A DNA stretch of 64,000 nt from Pipra filicauda (lineage: Eukaryota > Chordata > Aves > Passeriformes > Pipridae): NCBI RefSeq assembly GCF_003945595.2, contig NW_024104300.1:558001-622000 (forward strand), read 5' to 3'. The notes under the pieces were generated by a model, which was not told where the DNA came from, did no database searches, and was given only the letters and a program-made list of their open reading frames with translations. Made by a program: the position numbers and the translations under genes. This document shows positions 44,400 to 56,900 of this stretch, in pieces (the first letter of the stretch is position 1; each line of letters begins with the position of its first letter).

Positions 44400-44813
44400 T
44401 AAAACTTTATTTTAGAGAAAAAGAATGAACACAGATACATTAATCAAAAGTTAACTACACAGTATGTCGGCATCTAACGAAAAAGAAAGACCTGTACTCC
44501 TTTAGGATAACAGCTTCCCACATGGTCCAGTGTGATAACTGTCAAACCCCCTGTACCAAAAGTGACAAAACAACAACAAATGGTATCTTTTAAAGCTGTG
44601 ACCCATGACGAAGTTTAGGACAAGTTCAGTCTCTGCCAATATGTTTTCACTACCTAAAAGCATCTTGGTTTTGACTTGATAATTACAGTCTGCTGAGCCA
44701 AGCAGCTGTCACTAAGGAACAGGAGCTGCCCAAATGAAGCAAAATGCATAGAAGTTTACTGTTGATTTATCACACAATAAATGAACCCAGTTACAGCCTT
44801 TTGAGGCATGGAA
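44400..44813 (-). other. Speculative alternative NTRK2 terminal exon
   Basis: On the NTRK2 strand, a pyrimidine tract of about 50 bases ends in TTTTTCAG at 44816-44814, a near-ideal 3' splice site. The juxtamembrane exon upstream should end with the single T of a Phe codon, because the true kinase exon starts with TT. Spliced here instead, the reading would be Phe followed by PCLKRL and a stop. An AATAAA on the same strand occurs near 44410. This would give a kinase-less receptor. All of this is inference from sequence patterns; simple purine repeats often look like acceptors by chance. Confidence 0.15.
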
Positions 44814-44816
44814 CTG

Positions 44817-44870
44817 AAAAACAAAAAGAGAGAGGGGAAAAAAAAAAGAGGAAAGAGAGGAAGAAAGAGC
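44817..44870. repeat. Polypurine / polypyrimidine tract
   Basis: About 54 bases of purines on the plus strand, broken by a single c at 44822 and including an internal run of 10 A (44838-44847). On the NTRK2 strand it is a long pyrimidine tract that runs straight into TTTTTCAG at 44814. Such tracts can form triplex DNA and can act as splice-acceptor tracts. Confidence 0.85.
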
Positions 44871-47800
44871 TTTGAACATTTTGTTCCAGTCAGTTTCCAA
44901 GAATGAAGAAAACACCAGGCATGATTCAATCAAAGGATGCCCTCCCACAGTCCCGCTGTTGCTGGAGAAGTGGCCACTGGGCAGATAACTGAGACACGTA
45001 TTTGTCAAAGCACACAGACCCAGTCTTTGCTGAGACATAAACTCTTGCTGATGGCAGCACATATACATACCAGGGCAAACAAGAACGGCAGAAATGGCTG
45101 AATGAACTTTATTCAGAATCTGACATACGATGTCAGTATAATGAATGTGACCTAAAGAAGAGTATTACACTCAGAAGCAGACTGAGTTGTCAGCTCTGAC
45201 CAATTAGTACCAGTTAATTTTATGTTGATAGCTAGTACATATATATGATATTCTGTAAAAGCTTAATAGCTGTCACTATAAAACATAGTTCTCTTTCTCC
45301 CCTTCCTCATATTTGGGAAGTACTTTCAGTTGAATCCTCTTCAGTACTTGTTGCAGACTGAAATTAATGCAAATGTAATTCTGGCAGTCTCTGCAAGACA
45401 CCAAAAATGCATGGAGCAGAAAAGTTCTTTTCTCACCTACCATCTCTATGACTATTGCTCTTAAAAACCAGAACTGTTTTGTTCCAACTACTGTACACCA
45501 TGATTTTTACAGCAACTGTAGTCTCCACAGAACTAAGATAGACAAAATGTAGGGTTTTTCTCCCCTTCCTTCTGAAGTTCAAGTTCTCTCCCAGAGCAAT
45601 AAATACCATGCCTACATAGTCATGTACTTGGGAAACATTTTGAGCAGCAGTAACCAACACAAACAGCTGCTACATTTGTTGAACTGAATGGCAGACTTCC
45701 TGGTGTGCTTATCAGTAACGGAAATATTAAAAATTGCCATAATTTTTATTGTTACTAATGGAACAGCTAGATTTTTGCCTCAAGTTGCTGGAACTGACAG
45801 TTGCAGTTAAGAAAATAGGTGTTGTCCTTTGGTACGCACCCGGTCTGCACTTAGCTAAAACACAGAGATACATAAAGCACTATTATTAACCCTGCAGACA
45901 AGACGTTACCATGGTACATTAACAGACCACTTTACAAGCAGTGTTTATTAATTACTGCCCCCTGCAAGACCACCACCAGCAGGAGGGCAAGCACAGACCT
46001 GTTTTTAGGAGAGACCTGTCTGAAGTCTGTTGCGAAACTGGAGGGATAATTTGCCTTTTGATAGTTCAACATCCACAAAATGGCCCTCAAGCAGTTTCCT
46101 GGACTCTATTTCTAGCCTGTCCTTCTGGTCAGAATTTTAAATAGAAGAGGAAGGGTCAGAAAGTAACAATTGTTTATAAACAATGTCAGTACTTGTTGGG
46201 TAGTCTTTCCAGTGTTTTCCCACGTACAACTGTCAACTAACTTATAGGTTAGTGTGTTGTTTTCACCATTGCTTGTCACATTTATTCTTCCCTTGTAACA
46301 TTTTCTTCAGTAAGAGAACTGTAATTCAGCCACATGTTCCAAGAATATAACAGGCTCTAACTGCAAAAATAACCACTACTGATAATTGCATTTTTCCTTA
46401 CAGACAAACTGCATAGAGGTAACATTGTTTGCTTCTGAAACCTAGACACGCACACATAGATGAAAAGGTATTTGCCATCAGCGCTTTGGTAAACAATTCT
46501 TATGAGCTTCTGGCAAGTGAATCCCTTTCTGATTGTTTCCCCTACCTAGAAAATAAGGCTAGAAATGCATATCTAGATGTTCCATAATAGTGGTGGGGAT
46601 TTTTTAAAATATTAATTACTTTCTATTTGAACAGTGTCACAAAGCTATAAAGTGTAGAGTGACGTATTCGCCAAGGTTCTTATTTGGTATATTTTGAAAA
46701 CAACTCCTTGCTGCCATCACTTTCTTAATTTCAAATGCTCAAGTGGAAACTCCTCAGATATGGATTTGGCTTCAATAAATATTTCCTTGTAATTTTACAG
46801 ATTCTGGCCTCCTTAAAGTGTATTATAACACACTCAAAAAAAGAATATAGTGTTGTCTTGTATGTCATGAAAGTAATCCTCACTCACAAAATGTGAGCTG
46901 GAAAAGTGAGTGGAGTTCTTCTAGATTAACAGTCACAAAGAGAAGCTGCTAAGAAAACAGTTAAGAAACCCACAGCATGCCCTAATTTAAAACACAGACA
47001 TACACAGAAAAAAGACTTGCCATCAACAAAAGAAAACATGAGGTCTGCTGCTAGCTAAGTGCCCTTATTCTTTGGTTATTCCAGTCTGTATGTTGCTAGT
47101 TTACAGTATTTTATGTACTATCCTGCACAAAAATAAACAGGTCCTCAGGGATTAACATACCACAACGAACACTTCAAAACTACTTGCAGTAGCTCCCTTT
47201 CCACACCTTCATAGATGTAAACAAAAAAAGATTTCTGAACAGGAGCTACTGGAATCACTTGCCTTCATATTGTGGCAAGTAGGCATTCAAAATGCCAGTT
47301 GATGTGGAAACTAAAGAAAATGGAAAATTGCATCCTAATGAGGGCTATTCTAGCTAAGCATCTGAGAAACATCATCACGAAAAATTTCTTCTTGATACTA
47401 TTTTAAAAGGTTTTTTGCCCATAATTAACCAAGTTGAAAGCTAGGACAGTAGCTAGGAGCAAGTGGTTTGAAAACCTGCATTATCCCTGCTAATGTACAA
47501 AAAGTACTGTGCTTTCACATGTAGACCTTGCTGGAAGCCCTAGTTAAAGACAGTCACAGTTAGCTATGATAACTCCTGCTCCAGTACAGTGCTTTTAGTT
47601 CAAGTCCAGCTCTGCAGGATTCTGATATAACTTTCCCAAAGCAGTGACAGACTTGTCACTGACACTGAGGAGAACCTGAAACAAGAAGTCTCACAAAAAA
47701 AAAAGGGACCATCAGATATTGGACAGGTTGTGAGTTTGAATAAAAAGACAGTACATACACAGAAAAAGTGCTTGCTACATGCTGCAACTCTCCACCTAGT

Positions 47801-48984
47801 AACTCATATCTGCAGATATATATATATGCAGAGAGGATGATCCACATTGTGGAGCTTACTGAGAAGGAACACAGTGAAGAAATAAAATATGGGCAGGGTA
47901 CAGCATGAACTCTGAAAAAAAAAAAAAAAGGAAAAGGAAGATGACTAAACTGCTCCAGTTGAAAAGAAGAGGAATCTCCAGACCTCAGTTGATTAGTACT
48001 GCTAATCAGATTTCCCCATTTTCTCACTTAAACATTTTAGGTCCTGTTAATTTAGATTTCTTCATTCTGAATAGCCTTTTACAGCTGATCAAGAACAAGA
48101 CAAACATCTGCCCTGCAAAGACTTCACTTAAAGATTTTATGCAACATTTTAAATAAATACTGTGCCTAATAAATCAAGATTTTGTCCATATCCAAACCAA
48201 TGACTCAAGCCACTTGTCTCTGCATAGTGATTTTCTTTCTGTTAGAGTAGACAATCATATTTGGGATATATTTAGAAAAAAAGACAGAAACTTTTGCTAG
48301 CTTCTATATCACTACTTCTTAGTGACTCAACTTTATTTTAATGCCACATATTGCACAGCTGTCAGCCTGTTGCAAATATTTCTGCATCCTATTTAGTTAG
48401 TTAACCTACAATTTCAGAAGCTTGTGATCTCTTATGGAAGTTCGCAGATGTAGTCCCCTCACCCTCCCCAGCTATAGCATGACGATACGTGCTAGAACAT
48501 AGGCTCTGGCAGACTTTGGAGACGGATGTGGAAAGGTTACACAATTTTGCAATAAATTCATTATGATCAACCAGCAGCAGTTAAAGCAATCACTCTCCTG
48601 GTCAAAGAAATAAGTGAGGAAAAGAAAAAACAAAAAACCCAAGTCTTCACTTTTCTGATGTCCTGTTGCATCAAAGCACAGGTTGCAACAAGCTGAGAAA
48701 GTATAATGTGCTTCAACGTCTTTTTCAGTTGCTATGGTACAGTTTCTTATGGAAAATTCCTTGTTCTGCGTGATGTTTTTCCTGCCTCATTTGGGGTGGC
48801 AGAACCGTTCCTTGTGTCACCTGAGAAACCGGGCTGTCAGTTTCCACCTATTGGTGAGAAAGAAACTCATCAGCAGCAGAACTCAATGGAAAATTCCTCG
48901 GTTAGAAGTTTCTGCGCTGGAGGCCAATATGACATGGGGGAGCAAGGATGGATGGATGGGCCAGGGGATGAGGGTACCACACAG

Positions 48985-49080
48985 GATATCTGGTTTCCAC
49001 CTCAGGGTCAGCCACAGATTTCCTGTGTGATCTGGGACAAGGGATTTAATTTCCAAGACTCCCTGCTCATACAGGCAGGA
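48985..49080 (+). mobile_element. MIR-like SINE fragment
   Basis: The stretch from ctggtttccacctcaggg through tcagccacagatttcctg and tgtgatctgggacaagg to ttccaagactccctgctc follows the order of the MIR core SINE consensus (CCTGGGTTC, CTGGCTCTGCCAC, TGTGTGACCTTGGGCAAG, CTCAGTTTCC). Divergence is high, as expected for this ancient amniote family. It overlaps the 190-codon open frame at 48706-49278, which argues against that frame being a gene. Ends are approximate. Confidence 0.55.
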
Positions 49081-52000
49081 CAACCAAGCATCCTTCCCCC
49101 ATTCTTCACCCCATGTGTGAAGCCCCAGGTCTGTAACCTGTCCACAGGACAACCAAGTAGCTCCAGGTTACAGGAGTGGGGCCATAGTCCAAAAGCTCTT
49201 CAGGCAGGGGTTATTTGCAGATGCGCAGTTCCCCAATGCTTTGTACAGAGAGGTCTTGTTTGGATCTCAGGGCTCTAAAGTAATGGACAAAAGTAAAGAT
49301 AAACAATTTCATTGTCTTCTGTTGTTAAGGAAAAATATCAATACAGGCAAGGAGGAAAAACTCCAACTTTACTTCAACTTACTCCAACTTTTCCAAGCAG
49401 GAAAAAATGTTTGGCTTTTGGAAGAGATGTGCAATCTATTTTCTGCATAGATAATACTGAAAACTGCCAGAAACATGGTATAAAAATGGGACTATAGCAT
49501 CACACTAGTGACACAGAGCAATCAGGGATAAGGGGAATTTCTTTAATGGATTAGTTGGAAATAATCTGATTTTAATGTGACATTTTTTCCTGCTGCAATG
49601 TTTGCCCTTCCAATCAAAAAATAATTAGATTCTACAACTTTTGATTCATGACAAAAACAAAGCATGGTTAAAAAGAAAAACTAAAAAAAGGTGTTAACAT
49701 TTTATATGCAGGTGGATACTTATGGTACTTCAGAATGCCAAAATTCCCATGGCCTCCCTGTGGTGGTGAGAAGAGCTTTTGACCTCTCTGAGGAAATGGG
49801 TTTTGAAAATAATAAATGTATAAGTGCTGGAAAAGAGACTCATTTAGTAATGTCTGCCATGAGAATGAAGAGCATTCAAAATGTGACAATGCAATTTCAT
49901 TCCACAGGACAAATTTTCTGGTGGTGCCAAAATTTAAAGCTCCATTGACTTCAGTGGAGTTTCACCCTTTAATCCAAGAAAGTTTGGACTTTTGGATATC
50001 ACTTGCAGTAACATACAATCCCTTTTGTCTTTTAGAGCCCTTTCCCTTACCAGATAAGTTCAACAAGAAAATTAATGGAAACAGGTACAGGAACAAAAGA
50101 AAATATACTAATATTTAATTGAACACCAGTCAGGACATTCAAAATTCTGATTCCCACAGCACTACTTTCAGCATAAAGCCAGTCAAAAATTTCACTGAGA
50201 AACATTAATGACATAAAATAAAGTTTCAAAGATTTGGCAGCAGAAAAATGATGATTTTTAGTTATGTTTTTGGCTTCCTAAAACAAAGAATAAAATTTAA
50301 CATTCCAAAGTGGAAAAATCCTTCCTTTCCCCCATAAAAAACACATGAAAAAACTCTTTCCCATAATTTTGAAATATTTTCCCTGGTGAATATTTAAAAA
50401 GAAATAATTTTAAAAACACCAAATTATTTAAATTTTACTGAAGATGCACATTTTTTCCATTTCAACATTTCAAATTGAAACTTGAGACAAATTTTAACCA
50501 AGTGCCCTCTGCCTTCACTTACATTTTAAAGCTGAAAGTAATGGGAGGAAAAGTCCGTTTTTGAACAGGTTTACTTCTGTGCATTTGAAATCTCACCTAC
50601 TACCCTGAAACTCTGGAAGGGGAGGAGTTGTATTGAAGTTGGAATAATTCAGTAAAGGCTGCATTATTCTGGCTGTACAAAGTGGTAAAGTAGGACCTTC
50701 CTCTCACACTTTGTATTATAGTGGAGCAACCACCCTTTCAAGGCTGTCATCAGATGAAGAACTGGTTGCCAGTCTCATACAGAAGCCTATGCAGGATGCC
50801 TGCTTCACTGATCATTTTCCTCATTCTTATCCAGAAGCTACCAAATTTGACTCTCATAAACTTACCCAGTAAAAACCATGAGCAAGTCAAAGGGATGCTG
50901 AGAATGGAAGTCAAAACTCAGCTTTAAGCACAGCAAAGTTTTAACCAAGATCTAATGAAGTTATAGAAGTTCAAACCAAAATCCAAGATTTGAGTACAAC
51001 TTACTTTTGACAAACTTTAGTTCCTGATCTGAATTCTGTGAGTTAAAAGCAATTGCTCTGAAAATCTCTCCCAGACTGAGCAAATAATAAATATCAAAGA
51101 AAGATTCTGCAATTTAATTGCTATGCTACTGCAAATACTTGTTACGTACAAATCTTTTGGAACAGTAAAAGTTTTGCATACAGAAGTATTTGTGTGTTAG
51201 AACAATTTGGATTATGATGGGCCATCTCATCTTCAGTAAGGTTGGTGTTGCTATATTAATATTCCTGATACAAAGAAAATCTGAAGAACAGCTTCTCTGT
51301 TTTTCAGCAACTAAAGCAAAACAAGATATCTATTAAATACCCAATCCCTTTGATAATCACAAGCACTCTAATAATCTTTCTCCTTTTATCTCCAGGAGCA
51401 CAAGTAGCAGCTGGTGTCTGGAGGTGGGGGTCATGGACAGATACAGAAATAAACAGTGACCCAGAAGAGAGTTTTGTTCTTCATCTGTCTTGTACTCTAT
51501 TGATCTTTTCACACTCTCCAAAGATCCATGGCATTTTATAGTTATGACAATAATGAAATGCTATCATGGACTTAAGATCTCTCTCCTGAACATCTAGAAA
51601 AGCAATAATCATCAGTTTAAAACATATAAAACCAAACCAACAAATGGTTAAAGTAACAGATAAAAGGCTCTGTCATGTCAACCTCTAGTTCTGTTCACTG
51701 GGGTTAGAGAGGAGTGTGGGTAAAATTTCCTTCCCAACCCAATCATCCTGGCTGTCACGATGAAATGTACAAAAAAGAGAAAACTTGATGAACATATCAG
51801 ACTAGTGAAAGGCAATTAAAGAAACCCTTAATCAAACACTGCTGCTTTTAACAAGTCAGGTAATGTATTAAATGCAAAGCCTATTTGCCTAAACCCTTTT
51901 GCTCTCTGAATCCTAATCCTGAAGTCAGCAAGGACAAAACCTCGGCAGTGACCTCAATCACTTGAACTCCGAGCAGTATAGCTGCAAAATACGGCTTAAT

Positions 52001-53898
52001 CAGAGTAAACTGCCAACAGGCCTACCCTTTTGTCTTTCTTATCTTTTATTTCCTTTTTCCTCCTCCACCCTCTCCTTCCTTCTCTTTGTTTGGGAGAAGG
52101 AGATTTATACACATTACAGTCTCACAGGGTGCCACTTCTTACTGGAGGTCTCTCTGGTTATTGCTCGAGTACACGCAAGATGCAGGCTTTTGTATTTCCC
52201 TACTAGTTTCCCAATTGTCTGAGCATGATTTAGCAGTTTTATCTTTGTGATGTGGGTTCAGTTTTGTCCTTTCTAATGAGTTTTATCAGTAATTGTGTCT
52301 CAGAGTTTATATTCTTGATGCCAGTGTCACCCTTAACATGCTTGCTGGCATATACAGCACCTAAAGATAAGAATTTTTTCTCCATGTTTGCAACATGGGA
52401 GGTATTCTCTGTAGCAAAGCCTGAGGACGTACATCAAATTCTGCCCATATAGAGCAGTTGCCTGTTAAAGGTAACAAGCAAAATGTTAAAGAGTTTGCAT
52501 TGCCTTTTCTTTGTTCCATAATCTTGCTATAAGAGAGTATCACATCAAGATATACTTTGTATTTTTTGCATTCATGTACAGGGTGCATTTCCTAAGTCTT
52601 TACGTTATTTTTCCCATCACTTTTCATTGGGCTGAAGAGGAAGGGAGAAGAAACTTTTGTCTCCTGTGAATCAAACTATCACCTTCTGGAGATCAGACTG
52701 AGTACTAGCTGCTCAAAAGTGTGATTTTATTTACAGTAATCCTACAGCTTGCACAACTTAACCACACACACCAAGAACCTCAGTAATTCAAGTGTATCAG
52801 AATGCAGAAATGCTTAGCTTGCACAGTATTAAATGGCTCATTAGTTTACTTAAAAGCAATAACCCAAAAGCTAATTCCAAATACAAAGAAAACAGTACTT
52901 GCTGGGTTTGGCTCAAATATGTTCAAATAGGCTTTGACCTATGGCCTTCTTAGCCTGATTAGCCAGAGACTTAACATGCCATGCAAAACTCCCCAAGTTC
53001 TCCTCAGCACTGACACAGCCTCTCAGAATTTCAAGCAGAAAGCAGCACAGGGAACAAGGGGCAGCTTGTGACCATGGAGGGTTTATATCCTAGCTTGTAA
53101 ACTAGTATTTCCTTTTCTTATTATAAGAGTGTGAAGATCTAGGAAAGATTTAAACTCAAGACCGCATTTCCATTTAAATAATTGCCCTTCTTTCTTAAAA
53201 ATGAAAACTCATCTTTGAGAAGCTTTAGCTAATGAACAGTGTGCATTTTAACATGTATGCTTGTATATAGTAGACCCAGTTATGCCACAGAAAGCATAAC
53301 AAAACGTTTCTTAAAGGCTTTTGCAGACATTTAGATGGGACAACTGGTCTGATGAGGCAAAGAGCTCACTGTGGGTGGGCACAGCCTTTTCTATATGATG
53401 AAGAATAAATATTACGCAGTCAAGCAGGGACTCCATCCCAAGGCTAGACCAAAAAAACATCCAAATATTTCTCTGTACACTTTCTCTCCATTATGAAAAA
53501 CACACTATGCTTTTCTGTGCTTCTCTAATAGAAAGTGCTCTCCAGGTTTCTGTGTACACATTCTATCAATAAACAGATGCTGCAAAGTTGAGATGGCAAA
53601 GTTGTCTTCTGCAGGACCAGTGAACACCTATGTGCTTTATTCTATTTTGAAAACACCCTATCTTACAGTCAAGAAAATTTACCAGTTCAAAATAAACCTC
53701 TTAACAGTTTGTTTAATGTTGCCATTAAACAAACAGTCCTGTTTCAGATGTTGAGGCCAAACTTAAAACACACAGAGATCAAGAGGTAGGAAAGACTCAC
53801 TGGTTAAAATTAGAAATCTGTTTTGAACTGGGCCTCTAGAGGAAAGCTCTCACTGCAAAGAAAAGTTGAAACTACTCCTGTCTTTCTTATTTGGTCAA

Positions 53899-53962
53899 AG
53901 GTTGGACTAGGTGATCATGGAGGTCTTTTCCAACCTTAATGAGTCTATGATTCTATAATTTC
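53899..53962 (+). mobile_element. CR1 LINE 3' end, very short
   Basis: Only the last 64 bp or so of a CR1 in plus orientation: ggttggactaggtgatcatg, then gaggtcttttccaacctt, then a degenerate tail (tctatgattctataat). The ggttgga / tccaacc pair conserved in CR1 3' ends is intact. The copy was severely 5' truncated on insertion. Confidence 0.88.
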
Positions 53963-56900
53963 TAAAAGATATTTTATTTTGGTACTGTGTTTATTCATCG
54001 GTGTGGTAAAATTCCAGGGTTCTCTAAAATGCTGCCATTAAGAGAGGCAAAAAATTGTAAACCTAAAGTGCAATACAACATTGTGGTAAATGTGGGAAAC
54101 CATTTCCAGCAAGGAGACGTGCTACATCAGAATGCATAATGCAAAAGACTTCAACAAATTGGGAAATAGTCATCTTTCTCTTCAGAAAAAAAAAGTCTAA
54201 GACAAAAAAGAAATATGTTCTCTAAGGACTGTGTGAATTTGAGTATTAAGTCTGTGCTCCTCTATCACATCTTCAGCACAAGAACTATAATTTACTGTGT
54301 TGAAACCACACCTCACTGAAAACATGCACCTGATCTCTTGTCTCAGAGTTGGGCTCAAGACTGAAAGGTTGAGTTGATAATAGTTGGTGACAAGCCCCAA
54401 GGTTGAGTTAACCACACAGCTCTTGAGCTTCACCTCTGATGCCTGCTGGAGCTGGCTGTGGCAGCTGAAGGAGTCCAGCCCATGAATCCACCCTCCGCAG
54501 TGGTGGCTAGAGAACTGATATGACTTGAAGCCAAAGGCAGTTTTCACCTGTAGTAAGCCATGGGCTGCAGAAGTTGAAGGACAGCAAACGTGCCTCTGCT
54601 CTTCCCCTGCAACAGAGGTTGGCAGCAGTCCCTTCTCCAGGCACATTGTTAAAGCTGTGGGTGTTCAGAGCCCTCAAGGCAGTACCAAAGGCTCAACCCC
54701 ATGATTCCACGGGGTGCAGGACACTAATGGACCTCTGGTGATGCTAACATTGTTTCACATCACGACTTGCCAGGGCAGATGAGCCTCAGCTCTCTGCTGC
54801 AATGGCTGGGGATGAGCTGTGAGCCTTTGGCCTTTGAGCTTCTTATCCCTCCTCTCCTCTGCTCTCCCAGTCCTGAGGGTTTTGGTCACAGGAGGATATA
54901 AATATGTTGCTGTTAATGTCAGGGAAGGTGCTATATAGCATTCAGGGAATATCTTCTTGTTTATTAGACAGGGTTAGTATTTACAAAAGGACATCGATAT
55001 GTCACTAAGCATTAACCAATCTTCATGTGTTAGAAGACCTGGAAAAAATACACACCTTAAGGTTTATTGGATACTTATTTAAAGAAAGGTTTCTAATAGC
55101 TACTGCTATTTTAAGGTACTAGCAGAGTTACTATTGTGATCCACTGTAGCAATTTGTCCACTCCCAAACTGAGGAGATCCTCTTGGAGCCTTTTCCTGCA
55201 CCCAATGCAACTAACTGACTTTCAACAGTTTCCAGCAATCAGGTTTCAAAAGGCATTTAGGTAGTTAAGGTGAAGCCATCATTTACCGGAATTTCACAAA
55301 GTACTAAGCTGACTAAGATACTGAATTTTACACTTCAAAGCTGTTTAGGGCTATTTCAAAAATTAATTACTTGATTTTATTTAGCACCGGAATACCCTTT
55401 CATGGGCCTAGCTGACATCTGAAAATGGAATTTAGATTCCCCAAATGCAGAAACTACAAAAAACCCAAATTCCCCAGAGTATTAATTATACAGAGATATG
55501 CTGCAACTTAGAGAAATAGGCAATAACTGGTATGCATACACCACATATTTTTACTAAATGCAAACAACACCTCCATGCAATATGTCTTCAGTTTAATTGT
55601 TTAATTGCCCCCCAAAGGTACTGGGCAAGTCGCTACCAGAGGTCCTGCACAACTTTTCATCCACAGAGCTTTAACAACTTCAGACCTTGTTGCAGGGTCT
55701 TGACTTAGGTTATTTTCCCCTGCAGCAGTTTTGTACTTCGATCACGGTGAAAACCTCTCAATCTGCAAATTATTGTCTTCAATTCTTATGGGCATTGATG
55801 GGCTAGAAATAAGACCAAACCAGTGTTCACTTCACACCAGATCTGTATGCCTCATGATTCAATCCACGTTCTGACCTTTGAAAACCAATAACCCATCCTC
55901 TGTGGAATGTCCTGCTCAATCACAGGCTGAGAAATTCACACCAACTCTCACTGTCAAGTACTACTGAGCTCAAGGGCTGCCTGTCTCTCTTCCTGCCCCT
56001 CAGTCATCATCCCACAATGTAGAGGTCCCTTCCACATCCTTAACAGAGAAAGTAGATGGTAATAAAAGTTGCTCTCACTTCTGCCCAACAAACCAAAAGA
56101 AAACTAGCTTAAGAAAAAGCGACAAAGGGAGGGCTCTAAAAAATGTTCATAACATACATTTCAGCTGTGGAGGTTTTATTTCTACTACTTAATGATGGAA
56201 AAGTGTTCTGGAATTGTCTATTGAGGTAATTGTAGTTTTTATACAAGTTAGAAATGCTGAGCTCAGGTATTTTATTATACAGAATATATGTCTAAACTAA
56301 AATGGGCATATTAATTAAACACCTTCCAGTGAGAAAAAATAACCTTAGAACTTTTCCCCAACTGATTTTGTAAAACATGAGAAGCCTGCTAAGAGGTTAA
56401 TTCACAAGCTAATGCTGAAAAAAAAAATATTTGAAGAACATTACAGAGTAATATTGCCAACTGTGTTACTTTTATCTCTGACAATATTTTAAATGTCTGT
56501 TCGGTTCCACTTACTGCTGGTCTACCCTATGCTTGTAAAACACATGCAGCTAACTCTGAGACAGTGAGGAGCTCCCCAGCAAAAACCTATGAAAACCAAA
56601 CATACTTAGACCTTATGAACCTTGTGGCATTTTTGCTGGGAAAGGTTCCTCAAGGCAGATGATAATCAAGATGCAGAGGCCACAGAATAAAAAAGATGTC
56701 TGGGAGATCAACCAGCAAGAGCAGCTGATACGCACTTCTGGGTGGGAGCACAAGCTTTCTGCATCTCCACCCTCAAAGCCACCATCAGTGGGATACAGTG
56801 GGGAAAGCAGCTCTCTCACAGAATCTGACAGCCAGCATGCAAATGATGTAGTAAAGGGAGGGAACACACAGAGCAGGTGAACTCCTGCTGGGTGTGCGGG

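Noticed and set aside
47912..47935. Another acceptor-like site on the NTRK2 strand (long T run then CAG)
   Set aside because: It comes from a plain A-run. Spliced from the expected donor phase it would give an immediate TAG stop, and nothing downstream looks exonic.
48706..49278. 190-codon plus-strand open frame
   Set aside because: No recognisable domain, low-complexity composition, overlaps a MIR-like SINE, and lies deep in an NTRK2 intron on the opposite strand with no promoter or splice support.
54197..54646. 149-codon minus-strand open frame
   Set aside because: No motif, no transmembrane or signal pattern that convinces, no flanking splice context fitting NTRK2.
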